A stretch of DNA of 64,000 nucleotides from JACKIC01 sp964543795 (GCA_964543795.1 CAZIZN010000001.1:62001-126000); one strand, 5' to 3'. Shown: positions 1 to 10,727, numbered from the stretch's first letter. Translations and numbers: made by a program. Notes: a model not told the origin generated them from the letters alone.

Positions 1-515
1 GTCGTCATCGCCCACTCCCACGACGACGGCGGCGGCAGCTGCCGATGGCCGAGCCAGTGCTCGACGTGCGGCCACAGGAACATGTGCGCGGCGACCACCC
101 ACGGTGCGAGCACGAGCAGCCGCGAACGCACGGGCCGCGGCTTGATGCCGAGCTTGCCGAGCAGCCACGCCGACAGGTCCTGCAGCGCCACGACGTGGCA
201 CGCCCAGCCGCAGAAGAAGCGACCGAACAACAGCGTGCTCGCGATCAGCACGAGGAACAGCACGAAGCCGGCGTTGATCTTGCCCTCTTCGAAGGTCTGC
301 ATCGCCTCGGACGGCTCGACCGGCGTCATCGACGAACCGGTCGCCAGCCAGTGCCAGAGGTGCAGCCCGATCGCAACGTGCACGCCGAGCAGCACGAGCG
401 CGCGGCGGCGCGAGACCTTCGACGGTGCGACCGGACCGCACTTCGGTTTGTGGCGGTCCAAGCGCGGCAGGCTGGCCAGGGGATCGCTGCGGTGGACGGC
501 GTTCGGCGCGGACAT
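1..515 (-). CDS. 4Fe-4S binding membrane protein (partial, C-terminus beyond left edge)
   Basis: An open frame starts at ATG 515 and runs off the left edge, giving 171 residues. The N-terminus is basic and soluble. It is followed by hydrophobic segments at about residues 37-55 and 80-95, then the motif RFFCGWACHVVALQDLS, then another hydrophobic segment. The CGWAC...ALQDL motif is that of the membrane-embedded Fer4_5 domain seen in NapH, NosR and CcoG-like electron-transfer proteins. A histidine replaces the proline that usually follows the second cysteine. The role is inferred to be electron transfer at the cytoplasmic membrane; the partner is unknown because the rest of the gene is missing. 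It is divergent from the Kelch gene at 710. Confidence 0.75.
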   Translation of the reverse strand, partial: MSAPNAVHRSDPLASLPRLDRHKPKCGPVAPSKVSRRRALVLLGVHVAIGLHLWHWLATGSSMTPVEPSEAMQTFEEGKINAGFVLFLVLIASTLLFGRFFCGWACHVVALQDLSAWLLGKLGIKPRPVRSRLLVLAPWVVAAHMFLWPHVEHWLGHRQLPPPSSWEWAMT

Positions 516-709
516 CGAGGCCGCGATCGTCACGCGCCGGGGCGCGAATGGCGAGCGCCGTCCTGCGGACGGTCGGGCGGCGCCGGCGGTCCGCGGGCGG
601 CGCGGTTCCGGCCGTTGCGCCCTCGGCAGGTGCACGGCCGCTGCCCCGCACCGGCGCAGTGCCGTTACGATGCTCGCTTCGGGCACCGCCGTTGCCCCAG
701 GAGACCCCC
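516..709. other. Divergent intergenic region
   Basis: This 194-base gap separates two divergent genes, the Fe-S membrane protein and the secreted Kelch protein, so it should hold both promoters. I see no clear -35/-10 pair or operator. The sequence is as GC-rich as the flanking genes. Confidence 0.4.
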
Positions 710-2806
710 ATGCTGCGCCTTCCGCATCTCGCGATCCTCTGGCTGGCGACTACGCTGACCGCCCAGGTCGGCTTCCGCGACCCCGAAGCGATGGTGCCGC
801 GCCGGGCCGGCTGCGCTGCTGCCGACAGCGCCAGCGGCGACCTCTACGTGATCGGTGGCCGCGCCGACCGCGTGCTCGACCTCTGGCGCATCCGCGGCGG
901 CCTGCGAACGCGCCTCGGCGAAGCGCCGATCCACGGCGGCGCAGACGCCCTGGCCTACGATCCGGTGCGGCAGCGGGTCGTCGCCGTGCTGCGCAGCGAC
1001 GCGAACCAACGCCACCTTTGGGAGTTCGACGGGGCAGGCTGGACGGCGACGGTGCCGCTGGCGGGCGTCGACCACCAGTTGCTCTTCGACCCGGTCCGCC
1101 AGCACCTGCTGTTGTGGTCCCGGCCCGGGCTCACCTCGCAGGGCAGCCTGCAGCGCTGGGACGGCACGAACCTCCTGCCGCTCGGCGGCTCCGTCTCGAC
1201 CGGCAGCCTCGCGTTCGACGAGGCGCGCGGCCTCGTGATCCTCGCCGGTCATGACGTCGTGCACGAGTGGAACGGCACGAACTGGGCGCCCCGGACCGCG
1301 ACGCGACCGCTGATGTGGAGCACCCAGATCGTCAGCGATCCGACCAGCGGCCGGGCCGTGATGTTCGGCCAGGACGGTACGACCGGCACCCGCGTCGCCT
1401 ACGCCTGGACCGGCCAGACCTGGGCGGCATGGTCGCTCGCCGGCATGCCCGACCGGGCCGTGCCGTTGCTGGCCGGGAACCGCGCCCGCCAGACTCTGCA
1501 GCTGGTCGGCGGCACCACCACCGTGGCCTTCACCGCCGTCGCCCACAACGACGTGTTCGAGTTCGACGGCACGGGCTGGCAGCAGGTGGCGCCCGACACC
1601 GCCGACCCGGTGTTCTGGACGCCGCGGATGTGTGCGATCGGTCCGGGAGCGGCGCTGCTGTTCGACGGCGGCAACAACGCCGGACCGGTGCAGACCGCGC
1701 GGTTCGACCAAGGCGTCTACACGCTGCTGCAGCCAGCCCACGCGCCGTCGCCGCGGCAGGGCTTCGCGCTCGCGGGCGATCCCGCGACGGGGCGAGCCTG
1801 GCTGTTCGGCGGCAGCGGCGGATCCGGCCCCTTGGCCGACTTCTGGCTCTGGAACGGCAGCGACTGGCAGCAGCTGCCGGGCGGGCCGCCCGCGCGTTCG
1901 CGCCACGGGCTCTGCTACGACGCGGTGCGCGACACCGTCGTGCTCTACGGCGGGACCGCCGGCAACGACACGTGGGAGTTCCAGCAGGGGCAATGGCAGC
2001 AGCGCGGCACGAGCTTCCCGCCGCACGTCGATCAGGCGCACCTCGTCTACGACCCGCTGCGCCGCCGCAGCATCCTCGTCACCTACGGCCTCGTCGGCCG
2101 CGAGGTCTGGGAGTGGGACGGCCAGTGGTGGCACTCGACGAACCCCGTCGTTCGTCTCGGCAACGTGCTCGGCGACCTGGTCGCCGGCTACGACCCCGTG
2201 CGCCACCAGGTGGTCGTCGTCGAGCCGCTCGCCTCGGGCACCGCGAACCATGGCACCGGCACCGCCGACACCTGGGACGGCAGCACGTGGCGGCGCATCG
2301 CTACCGACTCGCGGCTGTCGCGCACGACGGCGCTCTGCGGCGTGCCCGGCATCGGACTCGTCGCCCAGGCGGGTCGCGACCGCTACGCCGTGACGCTCGG
2401 ACACGACTTCCCTGCCGCGGTGAACAGCTACGGCAGTCCCAGCCATCCGACGCGCCGGCTCACGAGCGACCGCAATCCGTGGCTCGGCGAGACCTACACG
2501 CTGCGCTACCCGACGAACGTCGGCCTGCCCGGCATCTTCGTGACGGGCTTCTCGGCGACCGCCGCCGGCTCGGTGCCGCTGCCGCTCGACCTGGGCGCCT
2601 ACGGCATGCCCGGCTGCCAGTTGCTCGCCGCACCGGACCTGCTCGTCGCGCGGCCGTGGAACAACGGTGCGGCGGAGTTCGCCATCGCCCTGCCGCTCGA
2701 CCCGGCGTTCGCGGGCCTGCGCCTCTACCACCAGGCGCTGATGTTCGGGTCGCCCCTGAGCTGGGCGTCGCAGGGGCTCGAGGCGCAGCTCGGCTCGCTC
2801 TGGTGA
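710..2806 (+). CDS. Secreted Kelch/galactose-oxidase-like beta-propeller protein
   Basis: The 698-residue product starts with a clear signal peptide at ATG 710 (LPHLAILWLATTLTAQ, cleavage after the AQ). The frame is open further upstream to 425, but only the 710 start gives a signal sequence. The body is a series of about 50-residue repeats with W-E-F/W-x-G-x-x-W and 'YDPVR...V.V' patterns, as in Kelch or galactose-oxidase central-domain propellers. The last 60 or so residues contain GMPGCQLL and a later 'LYHQAL' element, matching the C-terminal module of the genes at 19965 and 58661. No catalytic residues are recognised. The likely location is the cell surface or periplasm; the function is unknown. 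Confidence 0.8.
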   Translation: MLRLPHLAILWLATTLTAQVGFRDPEAMVPRRAGCAAADSASGDLYVIGGRADRVLDLWRIRGGLRTRLGEAPIHGGADALAYDPVRQRVVAVLRSDANQRHLWEFDGAGWTATVPLAGVDHQLLFDPVRQHLLLWSRPGLTSQGSLQRWDGTNLLPLGGSVSTGSLAFDEARGLVILAGHDVVHEWNGTNWAPRTATRPLMWSTQIVSDPTSGRAVMFGQDGTTGTRVAYAWTGQTWAAWSLAGMPDRAVPLLAGNRARQTLQLVGGTTTVAFTAVAHNDVFEFDGTGWQQVAPDTADPVFWTPRMCAIGPGAALLFDGGNNAGPVQTARFDQGVYTLLQPAHAPSPRQGFALAGDPATGRAWLFGGSGGSGPLADFWLWNGSDWQQLPGGPPARSRHGLCYDAVRDTVVLYGGTAGNDTWEFQQGQWQQRGTSFPPHVDQAHLVYDPLRRRSILVTYGLVGREVWEWDGQWWHSTNPVVRLGNVLGDLVAGYDPVRHQVVVVEPLASGTANHGTGTADTWDGSTWRRIATDSRLSRTTALCGVPGIGLVAQAGRDRYAVTLGHDFPAAVNSYGSPSHPTRRLTSDRNPWLGETYTLRYPTNVGLPGIFVTGFSATAAGSVPLPLDLGAYGMPGCQLLAAPDLLVARPWNNGAAEFAIALPLDPAFAGLRLYHQALMFGSPLSWASQGLEAQLGSLW

Positions 2807-2888
2807 GCGACACGCAACGGCGCGCGGCGGCTCGGTTGCATTTCCGCTGCCGGCCGCGGATCGTCGGCCCTTTGCACCGAGCCGAACG

Positions 2889-4568
<1,680 letters not shown>

Positions 4569-4593
4569 CGACCGCAGCGGCCCGACCCGCGCG

Positions 4594-6813
4594 TCAGTCC
4601 GCGGCGCGTCGGTCCGCGGCGCGTCCACGGCGACGGTCCTTCCACCGGCCGTGCAGTTGGAACAGCGTGGCGAGCAGGTGGTGCGCGACGTGCCGCAGCG
4701 CCGGCGCCCGGTCCGCGATCTTGCCGAGGGCCTCGGCCAGCCGGTAGCGCATCGCGTCGGGGCGCAGGTGCTGCGCCACCCGCACCGGGTCCTCCCAGAA
4801 CACGGGCCGGCGCCCGAGCGTCGCGAGCAAGGCACCGACGCCCCAGCCGCGGGCGAGATTGACGAGCATCGCGCGTTCGTCGGAACCGTCGCCGGGCGGC
4901 AGGTGGTGTTCGATCAGGACGCCGAGCATCGCGAGGTGGTGTCGCCAGGCGTGTTCGTCCATCAGCGAACCCTTGCGCAGTCGGTAGTCGTACAGCACGC
5001 GCGGCACGATCTGCACCTGCAGTCCCCGCCTCGCCATGTCGAGCCACAGACCCCAGTCGGAGTAGACGTCGATGCGCGGGTCGTAGCGCAGGCCGTGTTC
5101 GGCGAAGACCGCGCGGCGGAACATCGCGCCCGCGTCGCCACCGGAGTTGCGGAAGATCGCGAGCGGGCGGTCGAACGGCAGCGCCTGGACCGCGGCGAGC
5201 GGCGTTCGGGCGCCGTCCTCGAAAGCCAGGAAGCGCGGCACCACCGCCATCGCCTCGGGGCAGCGCAGGAACACCTCGAGGCCGGTCGCCGCGTACTCGG
5301 GCCGCGCGACGTTGTCGCCGTCGAGGCACAGCACGAACTCGCCGTGCGCGTGTTCGATCGCGTGGTTGCGCGCGCTCGCCAGCCCGCCGTTCGCCTTGCG
5401 GAGGATCCTGACCCTGCCGTCCCGGCGTGCGAGACCGTCGAGGATCGCCGCGGCATCGGCGCGCGGCGACCCGTCGTCGACGACGAGGATCTCGAGGTCT
5501 CTGTGCGTCTGCCGGATCGCCGAGTCGACCGCCTCGCCGATCACCTCGGGCGACTCGCCATGGAACGGCACGACGAACGAGACGAGCGCGCGAGCCGCGG
5601 GCCGCGCCGGCGCGCGGCCGGCGCCGCGGTGGCGCCGCACGAACTCCGCGATGCGCGCGGCGTAGTCGGCAGGCGACGAGAGTTCGCGGCTGCGCCGGGC
5701 CGCGGCTGCGCCGATCGCGTCGAGCCGGCCCAAGGCGAGGCGCAGGTCCTCGCGCACCACGCGCACGAGATCCGCCGGGTCGCTGCCGTCGACGAGCAGA
5801 CCGCTGCTGCCGTGCTCGATCATCTCGGCCATGCCACCGTTGCGTCCACCGATCACGACCCGGCCGGCCGCCATCGCCTCGATGCAGGTGTTGGGCCAGT
5901 TCTCCCAGGTCGAGGGCAGCACGACGACGTCGGCGGCCCGCAGCCGCTCGAGCATCGCCTGCCGCGGCAGCGGCCCGGAGAAGGTCACGTTGGGAGTGGC
6001 GCGCCGGCGCAGGTACTCGACCTCGCTGGTGCCCAGCGGCGAGGTCGCACCGTCGCCGCCGATGCACTCGATCGACAGTTCGGGCATGCGCGCGAACGCG
6101 TCGACCAGCTGCCGGACGCCCTTGCGGGGCTCGATGCGCCCGAAGTAGAGGAACTTCAGGTCCTCGAGCCGGGCCCGCGGCGACGGGCCGGCGGGCAGTT
6201 CGGCCGAGAGCGCCATCGGGTAGCGCACGATCTCGGCGAAGTCCGGACGCAGGCCCAGCCGCTCGGCGACCATGTCGCGGAGCCGCCGCGACGGCGCCCA
6301 CACCGCGGGGGCGCGACGGATCGTCTCGTCCTCGAGCACGGCGGTCTCGCGGTCGGACGGCGGCAGGAGGTGCAGCACTTCGTTGTAGCGCCAGCACTCG
6401 AACGACGGCGAGTGCAGCACGACCGCGACGACGGCGTCGCCGTAGCTGTCGAACAGGCGCTGCTCCTGGACCGCCACCGCACCCCAGGCGCCGTAGTCCG
6501 CGAACTCGACGTAGTCGAAGGCCGCTCCGCTCTGCCGCAGCACGTCGTGGGCGAGCTGGGCGAAACGCAGCGGCGTGCGCGCCATGCCGAAGCGCACCTC
6601 GTGGGCCGGCGTCTTCGCATCCTCGACGAACAGCACCCGGTGCAGGCCCTCGGCGCGCAGCGCGATCTGCCGCTCCTGCTCCGAGGCTGCCGACGTCACG
6701 AGCCAGGCCTCGTGCCCGGCCGCCGCCAACGCCTTGGCGGCCTCGCCGACGTAGGTGCCGATGCCACCGCCGCGGAGGCCGACGAACTCGTGGCTGCAGA
6801 AGGCGATCCGCAT
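4594..6813 (-). CDS. Two-domain glycosyltransferase (GT4-GT2 fusion)
   Basis: The 739-residue product joins two glycosyltransferases. Residues 1 to about 385 form a GT-B fold GT4 domain with the N-terminal glycine loop (FVGLRGGGIGTYVG) and the C-terminal donor-binding EAMAAGRVVIGGRNGGMAEM segment. From about residue 408 a GT-A fold GT2 domain begins with SFVVPFHGE, then LVVDDGSPRAD, ANGGLASARN and LDGDN, the last being the metal-binding DxD-type motif. No membrane segment is evident, so it probably acts on the cytoplasmic face in polysaccharide or LPS assembly. Substrates cannot be read from sequence. The C-terminus carries a tandem RRAAD-type repeat encoded at 4597-4625. Confidence 0.88.
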   Translation of the reverse strand: MRIAFCSHEFVGLRGGGIGTYVGEAAKALAAAGHEAWLVTSAASEQERQIALRAEGLHRVLFVEDAKTPAHEVRFGMARTPLRFAQLAHDVLRQSGAAFDYVEFADYGAWGAVAVQEQRLFDSYGDAVVAVVLHSPSFECWRYNEVLHLLPPSDRETAVLEDETIRRAPAVWAPSRRLRDMVAERLGLRPDFAEIVRYPMALSAELPAGPSPRARLEDLKFLYFGRIEPRKGVRQLVDAFARMPELSIECIGGDGATSPLGTSEVEYLRRRATPNVTFSGPLPRQAMLERLRAADVVVLPSTWENWPNTCIEAMAAGRVVIGGRNGGMAEMIEHGSSGLLVDGSDPADLVRVVREDLRLALGRLDAIGAAAARRSRELSSPADYAARIAEFVRRHRGAGRAPARPAARALVSFVVPFHGESPEVIGEAVDSAIRQTHRDLEILVVDDGSPRADAAAILDGLARRDGRVRILRKANGGLASARNHAIEHAHGEFVLCLDGDNVARPEYAATGLEVFLRCPEAMAVVPRFLAFEDGARTPLAAVQALPFDRPLAIFRNSGGDAGAMFRRAVFAEHGLRYDPRIDVYSDWGLWLDMARRGLQVQIVPRVLYDYRLRKGSLMDEHAWRHHLAMLGVLIEHHLPPGDGSDERAMLVNLARGWGVGALLATLGRRPVFWEDPVRVAQHLRPDAMRYRLAEALGKIADRAPALRHVAHHLLATLFQLHGRWKDRRRGRAADRRAAD
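4597..4625. repeat. 14-bp direct repeat in glycosyltransferase 3' end
   Basis: The sequence gtccgcggcgcgtc occurs at 4597-4610 and again at 4612-4625, with a period of 15 bases. It lies within codons for the last residues of the GT4-GT2 protein and duplicates a five-residue Arg/Ala/Asp unit. It is probably replication slippage with no functional meaning. Confidence 0.7.
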
Positions 6814-6888
6814 GGGTTGGACCGCTTTGTATCGGCCGGCGCGGGCATTGCCATCGATGCCGCCCCGGCACCGCCCCGCCGCAGCCGC

Positions 6889-7347
6889 CTAGAACGGGAT
6901 GTCGCCGTAGTCGACGTCGCCGCCGCCACCGGCCCCGCCGGCCTCGGCCTGCTGCTGTGGCGCCGCCGAGCGGCCTCCCGACCGGCGCGGCGCACCGCCG
7001 CCGCCTTCGTCGCTGCCGCGCGAGCCGCCGACGAACTGGAAGTTCTCGACGACCACTTCGAGCTTGCTGCGTTTGCCGCCGCCCTCGGCCTCCCACGTCG
7101 AGTACTCGAGGCGACCCTCGACGAACAGCTGGCTGCCCTTCTTGACGTACTGGCTCAGCAGCTCGGCCTGGCGCCCCCAGGCGGTCAGATCGACGAAGCA
7201 CGTCGATTCCTTCTGCTCGCCGTTCTGCGACCACTTGCGGTTGATCGCCATTCCGAACTTCGCGAGGGCCATGCCGGACTGCGTGTGCCGCAGTTCGACG
7301 TCGCGCGTGAGGTTGCCCAGGAGGATGACTTTGTTGAAGTTGGCCAA
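6889..7347 (-). CDS. ssb: Single-stranded DNA-binding protein, TTG start
   Basis: The OB-fold SSB covers residues 1 to about 108, starting ANFNKVILLGNLTRDVELR and including NRKW, CFVDLTAWGRQAE and GSQLFVEGRLEY. A Gly/Ala/Gln-rich linker follows, and the acidic tip ends DYGDIPF, the canonical partner-binding tail. Family alignment puts the start at TTG 7347 (152 aa). An ATG at 7440 lies in frame but would add 31 residues unlike any SSB. It binds ssDNA as a tetramer in replication, recombination and repair, and its tail recruits other repair proteins. It is divergent from the PilZ gene across 110 bases that must hold the promoters. Confidence 0.93.
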   Translation of the reverse strand: MANFNKVILLGNLTRDVELRHTQSGMALAKFGMAINRKWSQNGEQKESTCFVDLTAWGRQAELLSQYVKKGSQLFVEGRLEYSTWEAEGGGKRSKLEVVVENFQFVGGSRGSDEGGGGAPRRSGGRSAAPQQQAEAGGAGGGGDVDYGDIPF

Positions 7348-7457
7348 GGAACGTCTCGTGTCGTCGTGTCGTGGGAAGGGTCCGTCGTCGAAGTGAGCGC
7401 TCGCGACCCGCTGACCGGATCCTAGCGACACCCCCGGCACGTTGGTAAGGTTGCGCC

Positions 7458-7817
7458 GTGCCTTCGCCGACTCCGCAATCCGAGCGTCGCCGCGCCCAGC
7501 GCGTGCCCGCTTCCTTTCCGGTTCGCTTCGCCACGGACGAGGGCCAGGAGCCCGCGATCCTGCGCGACATCTCCGAGATCGGACTGGCCTGCACCGCGCC
7601 GCAGGAAGTTCCGGAGATGACCCTGGTCGCGCTCGACTTCTCGCTGCCGGGTGCGACCGAGGTGCACCACGTGAAGGGCGCCGTCGTGCGCTGCGAGCCG
7701 CTGTCCGGGGCCGAGCGCGGCAAGTTCGACCTCGCGGTCTACTTCACCGAGTTGACGCCGGTGACGCGCGCCGCGCTGCGCCACTACGTCGGCAGGGCTG
7801 CCGGGCGAACCCGCTGA
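7458..7817 (+). CDS. PilZ domain protein (putative c-di-GMP receptor)
   Basis: This 119-residue single-domain protein has an N-terminal arginine-rich ERRRAQR segment (the RxxxR arm) and the DISEIGL motif ([D/N]xSxxG), the two ligand-contact motifs of PilZ domains. Those motifs predict cyclic di-GMP binding. No output domain is fused, so it would act by binding a partner. The start is GTG 7458. It is transcribed away from ssb and convergent with prmC, ending 41 bases short of it. Target process (motility, matrix, cell cycle) is unknown. Confidence 0.82.
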   Translation: MPSPTPQSERRRAQRVPASFPVRFATDEGQEPAILRDISEIGLACTAPQEVPEMTLVALDFSLPGATEVHHVKGAVVRCEPLSGAERGKFDLAVYFTELTPVTRAALRHYVGRAAGRTR

Positions 7818-7858
7818 GGCGCCCCGCCCGGGGAGCCGGCCGGCCGCGGTCGCCTGGC

Positions 7859-8749
7859 TCAGCCGTCGCGGCGTCGCGCGCAGACGAAGCGATCCTGGCC
7901 CGCGAAGTCCTGCGACAGCTCCACCGCCGTGAGGAACGGCTGTGCGGCCAGCACGTCGCGCGCCGCCGCAGCGGCGCCCAGGCCGGTCTCGGCGACGAAC
8001 CAGCCGTCCAGGCGCAGGTGCGCGGCGAGGCCCGCGGCGATCTCGCGGTAGCACGACGCCGGGTCGCCGGGCGCCGAGAACAGCGCCAGCGGCGGTTCGA
8101 ATGCGCGCACGTCGGCGGCGAGGCCGTCCGGAGCGGACGGATCGACGTAGGGCGGATTGCTGACCACGAGATCGAACGACTCCGCCGCCCCGATCGGCTG
8201 CCACCACGAACCCAGGCGCAATTCGACCCGCTCGGCCACGGCGTGCCGCGCGACGTTCTCGCGCGCGACGGCGAGCGCGTTCTTGCTGACGTCGACCGCG
8301 ACGACCGCGAGGTCGGGCCGTTCGACGGCGAGCGCGACCGCGATGGCGCCGCTGCCGGTGCCGAGGTCGAGCACGCGAGCGCCCTGGGGCGCGCGCTGCA
8401 GCGCCAGCGAGACGAGTTCCTCGGTCTCCGGGCGCGGCACGAGCACGGCCGGCGAGACGGCGAGTTCGAGACCGCGGAAGCTCCAGCTGCCGAGCAGGTG
8501 CGCGACGGGTTCGCCCGCGCCACGCCGCTGGGTCAGCTCACGCATCGCGGCGCGTTCGCCGGCGTCGAGCGGCCGGTCGTGGGCCAGGTAGAGCGACAGG
8601 CGCTGCAGGCCGAGCACCTTGCCGAGCAGCAGCTCGGCCGATCGCCGCGGCGCGTCGACGCCGCGGCGCTGCAGCCACTGCTCGGCGCCGCGCAGCACGC
8701 TGAGCACCGTGTGCTCGCCGTCCCGGCTGGTGCCGGCCCCGTCGCTCAC
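7859..8749 (-). CDS. prmC: Peptide chain release factor N5-glutamine methyltransferase
   Basis: The 296-residue class I SAM methyltransferase modifies the GGQ glutamine of release factors, raising termination efficiency. An N-terminal helical domain (residues 1 to about 90) binds the release factor. The SAM site appears as VLDLGTGSGAIAVAL, and the catalytic NPPY is at residues 198-201. Length matches HemK/PrmC (about 280). The start is GTG 8749. It lies downstream of prfA, its substrate gene, in the common rpmE-prfA-prmC order. Here a membrane-protein gene sits between prfA and prmC, 24 bases from prmC. Confidence 0.93.
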   Translation of the reverse strand: MSDGAGTSRDGEHTVLSVLRGAEQWLQRRGVDAPRRSAELLLGKVLGLQRLSLYLAHDRPLDAGERAAMRELTQRRGAGEPVAHLLGSWSFRGLELAVSPAVLVPRPETEELVSLALQRAPQGARVLDLGTGSGAIAVALAVERPDLAVVAVDVSKNALAVARENVARHAVAERVELRLGSWWQPIGAAESFDLVVSNPPYVDPSAPDGLAADVRAFEPPLALFSAPGDPASCYREIAAGLAAHLRLDGWFVAETGLGAAAAARDVLAAQPFLTAVELSQDFAGQDRFVCARRRDG

Positions 8750-8773
8750 GTGTCGTCGCTCACGTGCGATCGC

Positions 8774-9493
8774 TCACTTGCGCTTGCGCTCGCTGGCGGC
8801 CATCTGCTTCTGCTGCTTCATCATCTTGTTCTGCTTGGCACCACCGAGGATGCCGCCGAAGAAGCCGAGTTCGGCGTAGAGGCCACCGAGCGTCACGAAG
8901 AACCTGCCCGGGCCGAGCAGCGTCCAGAACGTCGACACGCGCGCCGCCGGCTCCGCCGAGGCCGAGCCCGGGCGCCCCGCGGCGAACAGGTCGCCGAACA
9001 GCGTCTTCCAGGTCGAGACGGTCGCGTCGCCGGGCACGAGGCCCTGGGACTTCGCGGCGGAGAGCGCCGCCTCGGGGTCGAACGAGACCATGCCCATGAT
9101 GCCCGCGATCAGCGGGATCGCGCTCAGCAGCAGCCACTTGAGGCTGGCTCCCGACGAGCGGTTGCCGTGGATGGCACCCCACCACGTCCAGATCATGCCG
9201 ATCGCGATGATCAGGAAGATGCCGCCGCTGATCGTCTGGTAGCCGGCGACCGCGGTGTTCGCCGAGAACGGCATCATGCAGCCGACGAACATCAGCACGC
9301 CGGCGAACAGGAACCGGTAGAAGGTCTTGTCGCGGCAGTAGGGATTGAACGCGGGCGCGGGCAGGCCCGAACGCATCACCTGCAGCGCCGCTTCGTCGTG
9401 GGACGGACCGGCGAGGCCCGGCTCGGCGCCGAGATCGAGCGGCTCGAGGGGGGCCAGAGGTTCGAGTTCGCCTGGGGTCGCGTTGTTCGTCAT
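8774..9493 (-). CDS. Uncharacterised multi-pass membrane protein
   Basis: I do not recognise a family for this 239-residue product. An acidic, proline-rich cytosolic-looking N-terminus of about 50 residues precedes at least four hydrophobic segments, beginning RFLFAGVLMFVGCMM and GGIFLIIAIGMIWTWWG. The C-terminus is highly charged, with a KQNKMMKQQKQMAASERKRK-like end. It sits between prfA and prmC on the same strand. The genomic context suggests co-transcription with translation genes but does not define a role. Confidence 0.75.
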   Translation of the reverse strand: MTNNATPGELEPLAPLEPLDLGAEPGLAGPSHDEAALQVMRSGLPAPAFNPYCRDKTFYRFLFAGVLMFVGCMMPFSANTAVAGYQTISGGIFLIIAIGMIWTWWGAIHGNRSSGASLKWLLLSAIPLIAGIMGMVSFDPEAALSAAKSQGLVPGDATVSTWKTLFGDLFAAGRPGSASAEPAARVSTFWTLLGPGRFFVTLGGLYAELGFFGGILGGAKQNKMMKQQKQMAASERKRK

Positions 9494-9647
9494 CGATCGT
9501 GGCTCCGGTCGGATGGGGAGAGGGTCAGGTTTCCTTGGAGAGAGGGCGCAGGATCGTGGCGCCCGGCGCGCCGCCAGTCACGCACGAACCTGCCCGGCAG
9601 ACGTTGCACGGCCAGCAGCCCCAGGAGGTTCAGCCCACGGCGGCGGA

Positions 9648-10727
9648 TCACAGCTCCTCGATGCGCCGTTCGCGCTGGTCGTGCAGCAGTTCGTCGACGA
9701 TCGGGTCGAGCTTGCCCTCGAGCACCTGCGACAGCGTGAAGTTGCGGTTCAGCCGGTGGTCGGTGAGCCGGTCCTGCGGGAAATTGTAGGTGCGGATGCG
9801 GTCGCTGCGATCGCCCGAGCCGACCTGCTCCTTGCGTTCGGCGGCGCGCGCCGCGTCGACGGCGCGCTTCTGCGCCTCGTAGATGCGCGCCCGCAAGAGC
9901 GCCATCGCGCGCTGCTTGTTCTTGAGCTGGCTGCGCTCCTCCTGGCAGGCCACCACGGTGCCGGTCGGGATGTGCGTGAGCCGCACGGCCGACTCCGTCT
10001 TGTTGACGTGCTGGCCGCCGGCGCCGGACGCGCGGAACGTGTCGACCTTGAGGTCCTCGGTGCGGATCTCGATCTCGACCTCCTCGACCTCGGGCAGCAC
10101 CGCCACCGTCGCGGCCGAGGTGTGCACGCGCCCCTTGGTCTCGGTCGCGGGCACGCGCTGCACGCGGTGGCCGCCGGACTCGAACTGCATGTGGTGGAAC
10201 ACGCTGTTGCCGCGCAGCGCGAACACGATCTCCTTCATGCCGCCCTGCTCGGCGGGCGTGCTGTGCATCGGCTCGAACGTCCAGCCGCGGCGCACCGCGT
10301 AGCGCTGGTAGAGCGTGCAGAGGTCGCGCGCGAACAGCGCCGCCTCCTCGCCGCCCGTGCCGGCGCGGATCTCGACGATGCAGTCGCGGCGGTCGTCGCC
10401 CTGGTCGGCGAGCAGCTGGTCGATCAGCGTGTCGGCCTCGGCGCGCGCACGCTGCTCGAGTTCGGGCAGTTCGCCGCGGGCGAGTTCGGCGAGTTCGCGG
10501 TCGGCGCCGTCGAGCAGCGAGCGGTGCTCGGCGATCTGCTCGACGAGCGCGGTGTAGGTGCGGTAGCGCTGCACGATCGGCTGCGCGGCGCCGAGTTCGC
10601 GCTGCACTGCGGCGAGGCGCTCGGGGCGGGCGAGCACCTCGGGATCGGCGACCTGCGCCAGGAGCTGCTCGGCGCGCGCGACGAGGCTGTCCAGGCGTTG
10701 CTGGACCCTGGGGCGCAGGTAGGTCAT
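9648..10727 (-). CDS. prfA: Peptide chain release factor 1
   Basis: This 359-residue protein recognises UAA and UAG stop codons and triggers peptidyl-tRNA hydrolysis. The codon-recognition tripeptide PAT is at residues 193-195 within RVPATETKGRVHTS, which marks RF1 rather than RF2 (SPF). The catalytic GGQ is at 237-239 in RASGAGGQHVNKTESAVR. The frame is open upstream to 11162, but ATG 10727 (TYLRPRVQQRL) gives the normal family length. It lies 45 bases downstream of rpmE and upstream of prmC, which methylates its GGQ. Confidence 0.96.
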   Translation of the reverse strand: MTYLRPRVQQRLDSLVARAEQLLAQVADPEVLARPERLAAVQRELGAAQPIVQRYRTYTALVEQIAEHRSLLDGADRELAELARGELPELEQRARAEADTLIDQLLADQGDDRRDCIVEIRAGTGGEEAALFARDLCTLYQRYAVRRGWTFEPMHSTPAEQGGMKEIVFALRGNSVFHHMQFESGGHRVQRVPATETKGRVHTSAATVAVLPEVEEVEIEIRTEDLKVDTFRASGAGGQHVNKTESAVRLTHIPTGTVVACQEERSQLKNKQRAMALLRARIYEAQKRAVDAARAAERKEQVGSGDRSDRIRTYNFPQDRLTDHRLNRNFTLSQVLEGKLDPIVDELLHDQRERRIEEL

